A DNA stretch of 64,000 nucleotides from Dryococelus australis (lineage: Eukaryota; Arthropoda; Insecta; Phasmatodea; Phasmatidae). The position numbers and the translations under genes are program-made. The DNA is taken from contig CM057009.1 of the NCBI GenBank assembly GCA_029891345.1, forward strand, positions 210,484,709 to 210,548,708, in the 5' to 3' direction. Below, piece by piece: positions 1-11,960 of the stretch. Positions within the stretch are counted from its first letter, which is position 1. Every line of letters starts with the position of its first letter. The notes beneath the pieces were generated by a model. The model was not told the DNA's origin. It did not search any database and was given only the letters and a program-made list of their open reading frames with translations.

Positions 1-337
1 CACGATGTGACATTGCCAACAACACCCGTAACTATCATTTTTCACTGGAATATTTATTCATGAAAATTACAAATGTATTATGTATAAAACATAACTTTAA
101 TAATCATGCCTAGAAAGTAAGAAAAAGGCAACTCAAAATTAAGAAAACCCTATTCACTGCACTCTTATCAATAATAATATTCAAGTTGTACATGAGAAAA
201 TAATTTCGCTGCTGTACAAGAGAAAGATATCTTACGTAGTTCGCAGCGCAAGTACACATTTATAGTCACCATTTTGTATAACATGTTGCAGCGGTTTTGC
301 TTTCTCAAGTCACATTTCCAGATGTGGAATAGTAATC
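1..337. other. AT-rich sequence, nothing recognised
   Basis: No reading frame, repeat boundary or RNA-like structure that I can support is visible before the hAT-type MITE. Confidence 0.6.
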
Positions 338-345
338 GAGCGATG

Positions 346-1370
346 CAGGGTTACCAGATTGGGCTATTTGTCACCATTTGGGCTACTTCAAGGCATAATT
401 TGTGACCAAAAATTACAAAAATGTGACTACAGCAATTTGGGTGATTTTTGTAATGAATTTGCGATATTTGGGCTACTTGGATTAATTTACTTAGTATTGG
501 TATATTTTTGATTGTGAACAAGATAATTTATTATCATAAGAAAGATCAGTTTTTTAAATGGCAACCACTGAGAATAACCATAGCGTTCCCGTAGAAAAAA
601 CAGTAATGTTACTGTAAAGGTATGAAAATGTACTGGCTACAACCGCATAAAAAAAAAGAGATGTTGTACATGTATCGCAGATATAATCAAACAATATGTT
701 GGCTAACCTGATATTTATTTTGGTTTATCTACATGTAATGAAAAAAGTTTTGCAGGAATCGTGTTTTGGGATATTTAAATTGTTGTATACCTGTTAATAA
801 TTGTGTTGACTATTTAAATAAACAGAAATTGGAACTGTACTGCAAAGTTCATTTAGTAACTATGTTCTTATTATAAGCTTGGACTACACCGACTCTCGTG
901 GTTGGAAATGTTTTCTCGTAATTGGCCGGCGTAGAACTCAACGTAAGAGAACAGAAAATCTTCAATCCTCTTTACGCCGTTACTGCCAGTAGGCCACTAT
1001 CTTACGCCGTTATGTTGTGTTGTAGCTCATCCCTATATACAAGTGTGGGTTCAATTTTTTATTGTTAATTCTTACGGTGATTGTAGCAGGCCCTTTACTC
1101 GCTGCAGACAATGACTAGGCAAATTGAATATCACGCAATTGTATATGCGTTTAAAATATTTTTTTAAATTTTTTGTAGGCCTATATCATTTTAAAATTTT
1201 AAAACAAATTGTTTTTTTTTTTTTTTTTTCATGCATATGACATATTACATGAAAAATTTACAATATATTTAAAAAATGCATTTAATATAAAGTGTATTTA
1301 AATTGAGCCACATTTGGGCGACAAAAGCTTGGCCATTTAGGCGACTTACAAAAACAATCTGGCAACCCTG
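346..1370. mobile_element. Non-autonomous hAT-type MITE, about 1.0 kb
   Basis: The left end reads CAGGGTTACCAGATT and the right end is the reverse complement of CAGGGTTGCCAGATT, so the terminal repeats match at 14 of 15 positions. The flanking 8-mers are gagcgatg (338-345) and gtgtgatg (1371-1378), which agree at 6 of 8 positions, as expected for an aged 8-bp hAT target duplication. Words such as 'ttgggctac' and 'ttgggcgac' recur near both ends as subterminal repeats. There is no coding capacity inside. The family is inferred from the CAGGG terminus and the 8-bp duplication. Confidence 0.7.
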
Positions 1371-1378
1371 GTGTGATG

Positions 1379-2029
1379 TTTATTTGTAAACATTGAAACA
1401 TAATTAAAGTTTATGTCACAAATTTTTGTAGTGGAGAAATTAAGTTGGAATTTATTATGTTTGTACGGAATCGTAACTTAACAATATTTACAGGAATACA
1501 AAAATTCAGTGTGGCATATACACACCAAAATATGTATTTCTGAGTAAGTGATTTTAGAAGAGGTGTTCAAATATGGTTTTTACTAAGTTTGAGTGGGAGT
1601 GTACAGGAAAAATATTCTTTAATATTTCCATTTACATTGTTTTATTTTAATTAAACTTGAGAAACACCTAAGATAGGCTAATCAATATGTCCAACATAAA
1701 GTTTAATGGGGTGTTTTTTTTTTGGGTGACTTATATGTCAAGTCCACATTCACAGAATGTCTGCATCTATAGCATTTTTATGCCAGTCCTATAAAATTTG
1801 ATGGATAGTTTTCATTGTATAATTGTATAGATATACCTTTTAAATTTTTTTGGTTCAGTATCATGGAGATCATCAAGCAGGGTGTTTAGCTTTGTTTACA
1901 TGTTAGCTAGGAAGATTCAAAAACCTCATGCAACTCTTGTCACAGCGAGCTGTTGCCCAGTACCATGAGGTGCATCTCTGTGGGAATCCAATTGTGGCAA
2001 GATGTGTGTTCTACTGAGCCTGCTAGAAG
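1379..2029. other. AT-rich spacer
   Basis: No convincing coding signal is seen except that the last 150 bases may hold the very decayed N-terminal part of the Polinton ATPase that follows. Confidence 0.4.
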
Positions 2030-2480
2030 TCAACCAACTTCAGTTCAAAAATGTCTACATTTATTCTAAATCACTTCTGCAACCAAAATACCAATGACTG
2101 GCATGCATACTGCAGGCTGTGGATGGCGTGGGCTATTTCCAATACAGCGATAACAAAGCTCAGGTGCCTCCAAATGAAACATTGCCAAATTCTGTGTTCA
2201 TATTCAATGACATCACGTACGAGAAGCAAAAGTGTATACCGGAGTACGTTAGCATGAGATGCAACAATGCAAACATGTTGGTGTTTTTTTTGCATTAATG
2301 ATATGAATTTACAACACATATATGATGACGTCAATATGAGCATAACATTATTTGAGTTCAAGAATCTGTGTTCCATGTGCTGAGAAGACACGTACGGATA
2401 TTTTGTGGTAATGAAAGACTGACTCTATATAATGGCAGGTACAGACGGGTTCAATTAGTTCATCGTCAACTGTTGAGAAT
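2030..2480 (+). pseudogene. Polinton (Maverick) packaging-ATPase relic
   Basis: Broken plus-strand frames together resemble the FtsK/HerA-type genome-packaging ATPase of Polintons and adintovirus-like elements. Readable pieces in order are VYIYSKSLLQPKYQ, PPNETLPNSVFIFNDITYE (the hydrophobic strand ending in the Walker B region), a 'CNNAN' stretch, HIYDDVNMSITLFEFKNLC, and ERLTLYNGRYRR at the C-terminal end. The order matches the family. The P-loop region upstream is not recognisable, and several frameshifts and stops separate the pieces, so this is a dead copy. Its neighbours downstream also look Polinton-derived. The call is from remembered motif order; an HMM search would settle it. Confidence 0.7.
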
Positions 2481-2539
2481 GAGATATAGACTATTAAAAT
2501 TTGGGTATAATAGCCTTAGCTGCATCTTGACAAAGATGA

Positions 2540-3135
2540 AGATGGATGTTGTCTCATACTAAAAAATGATGGAACCTGCAATGCTGGTAAAGGAATAATT
2601 TCAAATGTTGGTGAACTCACAAAATTCAAGAATGCTGCTACTAAACATTTTGTTCTTAAAATTGGTAGTGGCCTCATCATAGAATTGTACGTTATGCTGT
2701 CTGAACAAAATGCATTCTTTCAGAACTATCTTTCTGAGCTCAGGGCAATGACGAAGCATATGAAGACCAAAATCATTTACAATACGATGGCCATGGATGA
2801 CTATGTAACAAGTGTGCAAACCAAGTTACCAACACTTTGAATGTGGCACTTATGCAAAATTAAGAGAAACTGAAAAACTTGGAAGGATACATGACACATA
2901 CATTCAATGCCTTTTGTTTTCCTGACTCAAAAGAAAAATAGATGTTCAGAAACACAGCATGGACATATTGGATGTCTTTGGCGAAAACTTGAACAGGTTT
3001 GAAAGTTAGAATACATGACAGTGCATTCTATGCCTCATTTTCCCAACTCATGACAAAATTTGATGTTTAGAAATACAGCAGGGACATATTGGATGTCTGC
3101 AGCGAATGCTTGGACAGGATCAAAAGTCAAAGTCA
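2540..3135 (+). pseudogene. Coding-like relic downstream of the ATPase, partly tandemly duplicated
   Basis: One frame stays open from about 2562 to 2840 and reads through KGIISNVGELTKFKNAA, GSGLIIELYVMLSEQ and DDYVTSVQTKLPTL. It looks like a helical protein of unknown function. Beyond it, 2887-3010 and 3011-3134 form a diverged 124-bp tandem duplication (both begin atacatgac and share 'gacatattggatgtct'). The position directly after the ATPase relic suggests it belonged to the same Polinton. I do not recognise the protein. Confidence 0.4.
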
Positions 3136-3179
3136 TTTGTCGGAGACCTACGACTAAACTTATAAAAGAGAGCAGTGGT

Positions 3180-3440
3180 AGCCATTTTCATTCAATACTA
3201 TGTCAGACATTGCTAGCAACCTGCATCAAGTGATTCAGTCTGGTTGCTCAAAGTATTTTCTAGCTAAGAGAGTCCGACTTTTGCACGGCCTTATAAAATA
3301 AGAAATCTTTAAGCCTATTACTTCCCATATCAATGTACTCAGAGAGGCTAATGGAGCTCCTGTAGTTGTGAATACCAAAACTAACGATACTGCTGAGCCA
3401 ATGAAAAATCAGAAACATGATCACGATGTGCGTATGGATT
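3180..3440 (+). pseudogene. Polinton-type structural-gene relic, N-terminal part
   Basis: From the ATG at 3199 the frame reads MSDIASNLHQVI, RVRLLHGLIK, then a stop, then EIFKPITSHINVLREAN. This resembles the start of a conserved Polinton protein whose homologues carry an 'ELLHGIIKEKIIKPI' type segment. The frame is interrupted by a stop codon after LLHGLIK. It follows the ATPase relic and precedes a second block (3640-4200) that looks like the C-terminal part of the same or an adjacent gene. Confidence 0.45.
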
Positions 3441-3639
3441 AAGACAGTTGATTGGATACTGATATGCTATACAAGAAAAAAGTATGGACTAAGGAATAGA
3501 GCATTCAAACCCAATGCTCTGGTTTGCCAGTACCTATGATCAAACCCATCTAGCAATAATGATACAATGTACAGCATATATAGGCATAATGATAAATGGT
3601 TCCACGGTGCAGATTAAATATAGTTTCAACTAGATTGGA

Positions 3640-4230
3640 TCATCAAAATCAGCGATTATAAGTTGCATGGAACACTGGGGCTTTACGAACTTTTATTTTG
3701 CAAGGATCCCAAGGAGTTCATAGAATATGGCCTGCTGGAATACAAGAGAATGACTGAACTCATACATGAACTTTTTCTAGATAAGAATACCAAGATCGAC
3801 GCTCCCGAAACTTGTACACGAATATACCTCTATGGTGCACCTGACTACACACATGGCGTATGAAGACATGAAAGATAACTCCTTGCTTTGAATCATTAAC
3901 ACTATTCCAAAGAGGAGGGATCCTTGTAGGCCCAAGCCAAGGTTGGTGATATGATGAGCATCTTCAAACAGAATAGCATCTTCGAGAAAGGGTTCACACA
4001 GAACTAGAGCCTTAAACTCTTTTGTTTGTGACATGTATGAGACTATGCTCTGAGGACCAACTTTTTTGAGGATCCAAATAATGTTCATATTTATGGTGGT
4101 CGTATGTCAATTGGTTGGGTTTTCCAGCCCATTACAATTCCTGGGTCACTGATGTGGACATCAATAGGTCAACACTTAAACAGCAAATAATATAGATGCA
4201 TCCATGCATTTTTGAACTATGATTGTTCAT
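3640..4230 (+). pseudogene. Polinton-type protein relic, C-terminal part
   Basis: The frame around 3650-3760 reads SDYKLHGTLGLYELLFCKDP and then KEFIEYGLLEYKRMTELI. I recognise this as related to a protein common in arthropod Polintons, with a 'GTPGLWELL..KNPK.F...D...YK' block. The rest (to about 4200) is frame-shifted. Position, order and strand agree with the ATPase relic, so 2.0-4.2 kb is interpreted as one dead Polinton. No terminal repeats were found for it. Confidence 0.55.
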
Positions 4231-5554
4231 GTTTTAATTGACCAAATAAAATTTAACTAATAAAATTCAATGTTGTTCTATTTATTTTCTTAATGCATTT
4301 TTGAAAAAAAATTGCCTGTTTGAGAGAACAATATTTATTAAATAAATATAACAAAAAAATACACAAAATTTATATCTTAAAAATAAAGAATTGTCAACTT
4401 GCATACTTTGTGGGTATGGACCTAGCCACCATTAGGTAAAGGTCGATATCACCACACTCTTGCTGACAGGTTTGGTAATGGGTTTGCGGTCCATTGGATG
4501 ATGCTGGAAACATGAATTGCCAGTGTGCGTTTGAAAAACAATGGGCAGTAGATGTAGAGTGAGGAGGGGGTCTGGTGCAAAGCAGACTAAATAACAAATG
4601 AAGAAATACTGATGGGGTGGAGGATTGCCAACTAAACAGTCTATAAATATTGGTAAGGGTTAGTCGTGTGTTGGTCATCGAACCCCAAACTTCGTAATTG
4701 TAATTCATAAAAAATTTTTTTCTTAAAATTCTTCAACATTACATTTTTTTTGAAAATTTCAAATTTCAAATTTTTTTTTCAACATTTTGAATATTTTTTG
4801 GGCTTTTGGATTTTTTTGCTATTTTTCTGGTTCAAAATAATTTGAGGTAACATGCACGAGGTAAAGGTCACCTGGATCCAAGGTGACAGCCGAGTGATCA
4901 TAACATGGTGGCTGGCTGGCTGGCTCTGGCTCCACTCCCCTATCCCCTTGGCCAAGAACTAACTTTTGTATTCTACTGTGGTTAACTATGTTTTTATTAG
5001 CAGAATGTCGTCCTTCTAGCTGTGGTGCTTATGGTTGTGACTATTTTCTGTTTGGATGGTTCTTGGTCATTTAAGTATTGCTACTACTTTAATTAAATTA
5101 GGATTTTTGTTTCCATGGAAACAAAGTTTGTGTCAGAGACTGGTACATGTTGAACCTGTGTGGCATTTCAGAAGATTAAATTTACGCTGGCCATTTTTAA
5201 GGAATAAAGCTTCTAGCCCAATTTCAAAGTGTTTGTGAGGGATGTAGTTTTTAAATAGTATATGCAGCCAGCAAATATATATACTTTGAAATATGTCACC
5301 TTGATATTGGTTGCACACACAACATTTTTAAGGTGCTGCAAGTTTAACATTTTGTACGGCAAGAGGACAAACTGTTTAAGCATGTGTGAAATACCCTATT
5401 AGGATTCAATACCTCAATTGGTGGAACTTCTTGTGCAAATTAATTCAGTTTACCAGTGATACAACGATAAATTTATATTTTGCTTTCAATGAGCTAGATC
5501 CGTGGCAATCACTGATAGAGGGATTTTGCAAATTTTTTTATTTCTATTTCACTT
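4231..5554. other. AT-rich region with a short GGCT tandem tract, no gene recognised
   Basis: There are T-rich runs at 4740-4810 and a GGCTGGCTGGCT tract near 4911-4925. An open frame on the minus strand (4394-4708) lacks any recognisable motif and is not called. The sequence around 4850-4970 is GC-richer than its surroundings and might be a transposon fragment, but I cannot name it. Confidence 0.4.
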
Positions 5555-5675
5555 AATTTTCACAGACTTAATAAAAAAATTAATTATTAAAAAAAAACAA
5601 TACTCAGTGTATATTAAGTCCGTGAAAATTAATATTATACACTGAGTATTGTGTTTTTTTAAATTAATTTACACA
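5555..5675. repeat. Interleaved inverted repeats (A-B-A'-B')
   Basis: Arm B (5598-5613, caatactcagtgtata) is perfectly complementary to B' (5636-5651). The pairing extends outward through T/A runs and 'aattaatt' to about 5574 and 5670. A second pair interlocks with it: A (5555-5573) and A' (5612-5630) match at 18 of 19 positions when inverted. A' lies in the loop of B/B'. The two hairpins are therefore mutually exclusive unless a pseudoknot forms. Confidence 0.8.
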
Positions 5676-6837
5676 CACTCATATAAATGTAAATGTAACC
5701 TTTTGATACTTTTATTTTGCATAGGTTTTATTATTTTCTTTGGAGTTCGTTGACTTCCAGATAACATTTAGTTTTATTTTTGTCATAGTTTGCAAGTTCC
5801 AAATTGTTAGAGTTTGGTCATGCTGTTTCATCTGGTCCGCTCTGGTTGAGCAACCACATGATCAACCCATTTGGAGTGCCATGGCATTTCCATGCTGAAC
5901 TTTGAATGACCTTTCCTAATTTTTTCTCTTAAGCAGTATTAAACTAAGTGTCATCATGGAGGATCTTAGTACTCAATTTAAAGTGTAGTTTTTTTCCTTT
6001 CTTTTTTTAACAAAATTGATTTTCGTTACTCATTTTCATTGAGTGACTTAATGGTGTATTTTTAAATGTTACGTGTTACCATACCTTTGTCACGTATTAA
6101 TTTCTTTCCCTTGGAGTTTTGTTTAGATGTGTTGGCTTGTTACATCAATTTTGTGATTTTTCTTACTGGTTGTGAACTATGAATCAGTGTAGAACAATGT
6201 TGTCGTTCTTTTGGATTAGTTTTTGCAGTAGCATGGAGATGTGTCTCTCATAGCGAACTTGTTCTATCCGAGAGAGCTGATCACCTTGGTAACTAGTCTT
6301 GTTAAGAATCTACGTTGCTGGTAATGCTGATTTGGAGTCCGAGATTAAGATGGTTTTTGAGCAGTCATTAGTTTCAAGTTTCTTGTAATGTACTATGCTA
6401 ATTTTAAAGCTAGTTCTATTTAAGTTTTTGTCTCTTTTTGAATCATGATTTCAAGGGTGTCATAAGATGTAGTTGATTCCTTTGACTAATTTTCTGGAGA
6501 CATTGTTTGGCAGGGGCGACCTAGTCCTTGTTCTTCACTGAATGGGCAAGAGTCCCATTTTGATCTATTGTAAAGGGGTTTAATTCCTATTAACTCTTCG
6601 GGAGTTTCTTCATTGAGCCCATCTCTACAAATCAGTGCTGTAACTAATGTCATTCTATCCTCAATTTGTGTTAAAAACCAAAGTTTTCTTTCTTGTACTT
6701 GTCTTCTCTTCCTCATGTACTTGTCTTGTGAACTTTTGTGTAAATTTTTTATGTCAAGTGATGAAAGAATAATTTTTTATGTTTTAGTAGTTCAGCTATT
6801 TCCACACAATCTCCATCAATGGCCATTCAAAAAAAAG
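5676..6837. other. Unassigned sequence
   Basis: A 76-codon open frame on the minus strand (6486-6716) contains 'EETPEELIGIKPLYNRSKWD' but matches nothing I know. The stretch holds the presumably missing left end of the Tigger element that follows; no terminal inverted repeat was found here. Confidence 0.35.
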
Positions 6838-7217
6838 TTTCAAAAAAAAGTTCCACATTGTTTGTGGTGTGATCTGTTTTGCATATGAGCTGATCCACAT
6901 AACTGCATCCAACTTGGTAATCTTCCTAGCCAATTCACTTGCTGAAGTTGCATAATTGATTTTAGACAGAAGGTGCCTCAAAATCTTTTGTCTGTAGAGC
7001 ACCTTAAAGATTTTAAAAATGCCCTGATTTCAAAAAAAAGTTCCACATTGTTTGTGGTGTGATCTGTTTTGCATATGAGCTGATCCACATAACTGCATCC
7101 AACTTGGTAATCTTCCTAGCCAATTCACTTGCTGAAGTTGCATAATTGATTTTAGACAGAAGGTGCCTCAAAATCTTTTGTCTGTAGAGCACCTTAAAGA
7201 TTTTAAAAATGCCCTGA
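6838..7217. repeat. Perfect 190-bp tandem duplication
   Basis: The unit 6838-7027 recurs as 7028-7217 with no difference that I could find by eye. It lies in the C-terminal coding part of the Tigger transposase relic, so the segment containing 'KILRHLLSKINYATSASELA' is duplicated. Perfect identity inside an otherwise decayed gene implies a very recent duplication or an assembly artefact. Confidence 0.9.
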
Positions 7218-8127
7218 TCGAGCATTTGGCAGGCAGAGGTGGTGTTGAGTGGACGACACACTACTTTCTAATTTTCAAGTTGACGATCGGTGTCTGTACG
7301 AGAAGAAGCATTGTCTATGAATAAGATTACCCATATTTTTTGTCGTCCCATTTTTTGGTCAAAGCCTAGCAGCCATTCGTTCATGATTTCTCTCATCATT
7401 CATTTGCTTGCCACTCAATACCAAGTAAATTAATTTTACTGCCCTTGAAACATCGAGGTTGTTTTGCTTTTCCAATAACAAGTGGTTTCTCAAACTCACC
7501 TGTCATATTCACACAAAGCCAAAATTGTCAGTCTTTCTTTTGAAATTTTGCCATCAGTACATTTTTCTGTCTTTATAGCCATTGTTTTATCTGGTACAGC
7601 ACGGAAGAAAAGCCCAGTCTCATCAGAGTTGAAATAGTCTTTTTCAGAATACCTTTCACAAAGATAATTAATTTTCTCTTTCCACTCTGTCACTACATTC
7701 TCATTTATCTCACTTCTCTCCCAACAAATGTTCTTATATGAAATGATGTGCCTTGTACAGAATTTGTCCAGCCATCCCACAGAAGATTTGAAATCTATAA
7801 TACAAGTTTATTTTGCTATCTCCAGTGCTTTTACTCTTATCAGAAGCCCAGACAATGGAATGTTATTACTTCTGGCCCCTTAGAATCATACATAGGTTAA
7901 CTTGTAAACAATCAAACCGTCAGATTTGGGAATGCCCATTTACTTGAACTGTTTGCATTTTCCATTCATGATTTAATTATTTCTTTTTTGCCCTTTTGGA
8001 TGCCCCAATTTGTGTCTTCCCGACATTAAATACACTGGCAAGTTCACGCACACTTAGATTTTTTCTCATGCTCATGAATCACATTATCCTTTTCTTAAAG
8101 TGCAAGTTGTTTTCGTTTTTGAGACAT
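6838..8127 (-). pseudogene. Tigger/pogo-type DDE transposase relic
   Basis: Read on the minus strand from an ATG at 8127, the protein starts MSQKRKQLAL with a helix-turn-helix piece (LSVRELASVFNVGKTQIGAS). It continues through WLDKFCTRHIISYKNIC (CENP-B-type second HTH) into the DDE_1 catalytic domain: DYFNSDETGLFFRAVPDKT holds the first aspartate in 'NSDETG', KERLTILALCEYD follows, then GEFEKPLVIGKAKQPRCFKG, a 'FIDNASS' block with the second aspartate, and 'PLNTTSACQMLDQGI'. Stops and frameshifts break it, and its C-terminal part is tandemly duplicated. DNA cut-and-paste transposition was its role; this copy cannot make a full protein. Confidence 0.85.
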
Positions 8128-8990
8128 TATCTCATATGCCGATGTGTTACACAGAAAATCGTTTAAGGTTATGAACTATAGATTATGATATATGACCATG
8201 CGACCTAAGAAATGGGATGTAAACTGGATGCCACAATAATAAATAAACAAAGATAAACATCTAAACAACTTAACAAATGCTGGGAAAGGTTAATGGTGCA
8301 ATAAATGTCTAGCGATCTTGGCCAATGAAAATAGAGGCTATAAGAACAACATTTGTGTTTCCTAAAAAACAAGTGTGATTAATAATATGAACTTACCTGC
8401 ATAAGTTTACTGCAGACACTGATTTAGTTTTCGGTCATATTCATTTATATTTTAGCTTGTTGACGTCTGTTTAAAACACCCACTTTTCAATGTTTTTGTT
8501 TACCTTTTGTAGATGCACGATAAAAGCTAGTTGAAATATATTTTTAATTTTTCTTCATTAATCATTTGGTGACTGTTTACTTTTGGACACAGGATACATA
8601 TTTAAACAAAACCATAACCAAATGGTGTAGCTTTGCAGTTGAATTGGTAACAAGCTAGCCAAAACAAAACATTTTCATTCACAAGCGAGTGTGAAAAATG
8701 TATGTGGCTGATGACCAAAAACGGTTATCGTTTTTCTGTACAATAAAGTAAACAAACATTAGTTTTATTACCTATAGTGCTCAATAGAGATCTTTGTGTC
8801 CATTATAAAGCATGTGCCATAATCAAAACCACACACATTATTTATGTTCGTGTCCGTTATCAAGAATGTCTGCTTCTCAGAGTTGTTACGTCCATTATAA
8901 CCTGTATTATCGTGCCCGGGGAATTGAAAGCCAGGCCGCTATTGGGAAATGTCAGTTTTAAAGAAGTGTCCATTACCGGAAGTTTGACTG
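8128..8990. mobile_element. 5' non-coding part and terminal repeat of the Tigger element
   Basis: The sequence upstream of the transposase start ends at 8990 in 'agtttgactg' followed by ta. Its reverse complement, CAGTCAAACTTCCGGTAATG, has the typical start of a Tigger/pogo terminal repeat beside a TA target. No matching left terminus was found beyond the transposase 3' end, so the element appears to be truncated on that side. Confidence 0.6.
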
Positions 8991-8992
8991 TA

Positions 8993-11688
8993 TATTATTA
9001 TAGTTAGTTTTTGTCTGTAGTTAACATGTGCAAGTGCCATGTACCATTCTTTTTATCCCCAGCACACCATAGGAATGATGTGTGTACTAATCATTTGGAC
9101 TTTGTATCATCACTATAATCCTTCACCCACTATAATAACAGTTTTGAGGACTTCTTGCACTGACTTCAGGGAGCCATGACATGTTCAGCATGTGCTCCTC
9201 AGTAAACAAGATTTGAGATGTTGTTGCAGTTTAATGTTTGCCCACCTAGCGGTGAGTACAACACGCTACAGCATTTTACATCACCACAAACCATGTTTGC
9301 TGTGTCTGTTATTGTAGTAAAATACTTAATTTTTAATGTTCCATGATTTTCTGTTTTTAAGAGTTCAATATACAAGTTTTTAAGTTCTGCAGTGATGTAA
9401 AAATATATTTATTTTATGTGGGGGCAAGACAAATTTGGCGCAGCCTTGATTTTCAGCATCCACTCTTCCATTAAAACTCTTTCAGTGTGTCTCTCTCCAA
9501 TATATATATATATATATAAAACTACACACAAATTTTCTTAATAACTGACATTTGGAAAAATGTTAATGATATCAATATAACATATTGAATTGTATAATAG
9601 AATATGACAACAAGAATTGTACCATAACACTTGGTAATTATCTAACAAGCAAATATCCTTAAATTGAAATTAAGTACATAGCTATCAGATGTCTTTCAAC
9701 TGGTGTTTTTATAACAAAATAAGAATTAGACCTATACTCAATATATAGTAAAAGCATGCAACTAAAATATTAAAAGTTTCTTTAGCTTAATAGTAAATAG
9801 GCCTAAAGTTTACAGTCAAACTCACTACTTTTACAGTTTTGACAAACGTATTTTAAATTTTCAGGTTCATTTGACAACTTCTTATAAAAAATACCTATAA
9901 GATATATTAGGAAAGCTGGTTTCCTGCATGCCTTGCCCTTAGCAAATATAAACCAATTTAAATGGTACATAACACATCTCACTATAAATATAATCTTTAG
10001 AACTAGAAAAATTGTTACACTCAATAAATCATTGTAAATGGCAGTCTGTGAAACCAAAATAAAATTATAGAATACAGGAGTTAAAAATACAGCGAAAATT
10101 TTCTCGAACCCTTTCCCAAACACTGAAACACGATATGGATTGCAACCAAATTTTCAACCAATTTCCTTAATGTCTATCCACCATGTCTTGATAATGACAC
10201 AAAATAGCAAATCTTTCAGTCTGCCATATATGTCATTGAAGACCTCAAGTAATATTTCAGTCACTTTAGGAGGGAGAATGAGCTTTCTGCAGTTGCTGAA
10301 GTGGAAGGAATCATAAGAAGCCCTTTGGGGCAGAGTTCTCTGGTTTCATTATGAGATGAAATCAGACCTTCAAGAATTTAATTCAAGGAACTCTTTGTAG
10401 GGAAAAGCTGAGTCATGACAAGAGTTAAATTGCGAAACATTTATTTTGTACATACTAAAACTATCTTCAGTGGCAGAACTCCTTTCCACAGAATCCAATA
10501 ATAAAGTTTTATGCCAGTAACATGTTTTTGCTGTCTTTCATCTGAATTTTTGTTAGATGTCATGGAAGTATTTCATGATTTTCTCACCCAGGTTGATTAT
10601 TTGGTTGGTTTTTAACATGATTAACCTTTTCTGTGGTTGATGCACAAGGTGAGCTGTCATGTATGTGAGAGTAATTCAGTTGGCCTGTAAAAGACCATTT
10701 GAAAATATATCAGTTACTGAAAAATGGTGGTCTTAATGGTTTTATAATTCTAAAATAATGCTTCATAGGAATCATCAGCATCATGCACTTTAGTTGCAAG
10801 TAAATATGTAATATTCACATGCCCATTACTTGTATTATGGTTTCTGGTAAATTTGTGATTGTATATCTGTGTAAATTGTGTATTAAAATTTTAATAAATT
10901 TTTTGAAAAATTATGCAGTAAATAGTAAAATGTGAGAGCAAATTATTTCAAGTGCTGCATTTTTAATAGGCCTATGTAAAATTTTGTGAACAGATGTGAA
11001 AATGCATTGTAATTTTTTTTAACATGAGTTAAGTAAAAAAAATCATGTTATTCAAGCCAATTCAGGTTGCACTGAATTATGATATACTATCTTAAGAAGT
11101 ATTTTATATTGTTGCCTTATTAATTCAACAATAATACAAGACTTAATTTTTGTAAGCTTGGAATCAAATATAAAAATTTAACACATTAAAACAAGGATAC
11201 TCTCATATCAGCTGGAAGCATACTGTATATGGTAGTCTGGAAATTAATCCTATTGTTGTATGTGCATGTTACTATTATTACTTTCGAACTATCTTATGCA
11301 ATGAAAATAAGTTATTACTGACGCTAAATCATAATAGTTTATCCATTACTACAACACTGAACTCTATGCATTGAACAGCCAAGCTGAGAGATTTAACTTT
11401 TTAATGAATTGTCCCTGTATTTAAAAGTATTCATACTTGTGAGAATATCAGTAAAGTTATGAAAAATGTTAAAAATTTAGGCATGCTACATATTTCAGTT
11501 AAGAGGATGTTTGTAATTATTACAACAAAGAAATTTTGTGGAACCAATAGTGTACTTTATTTTGGTATTTATAGAAATAATGAGGTATTTTTTTGTTGCC
11601 TTGCAATGAAGTGCTACACAATATAAGTAATTCATACTGAAGTTAGTGAAGTACTACTTCAATATATCTCATGGTTCAAAAAATATAT
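8993..11688. other. Long AT-rich region without recognised genes
   Basis: There is a short (TA)n run near 9500-9518. Minus-strand frame 9803-10123 (106 codons) is hydrophobic and low in complexity, and I see no homology. The remainder contains no terminal repeats or motifs that I can support. Confidence 0.5.
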
Positions 11689-11960
11689 GGGAGCCACGGT
11701 AGTGTAGTGGTTAGACTACTTGCCTCCCACCTATTCAAACTGGGTTCAATTCCTGGTGGGTTAACTCCCTGATATTCACATGTAGGAATCCAGCTGGACG
11801 ATGCTGCTGGTCCGCTAGTTTCCTCGGGGATCTCCCGTTTACCCTGCCCCTTAATTTTGCTGCTGATCCACATTCACCTAACTTCACCCTCATTGATCTC
11901 AAGACCTTAATGTTTAGAGCCGCCAAAATCTCTTCACTCCACTCGGAAAATAAATATGAT
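11689..11960 (+). mobile_element. tRNA-derived SINE
   Basis: The head contains a RNA polymerase III A-box-like stretch (tagtgtagtggttagacta) and a B box (ggttcaattcc) spaced as in a tRNA gene, after 'gggagccacgg'. The body has a 'gtttcctcggggatctcc' segment that I associate with arthropod SINE bodies. No coding capacity. The 3' end is placed approximately near the 'aaaataaat' stretch. Confidence 0.75.

Noticed and set aside
6486-6716. 76-codon minus-strand frame as a retrotransposon gag
   Set aside because: No zinc knuckle, no flanking pol, and no motif that I can match.
9803-10123. 106-codon hydrophobic minus-strand frame
   Set aside because: Composition reflects AT-richness, and there is no signal, homology or neighbouring gene to support it.
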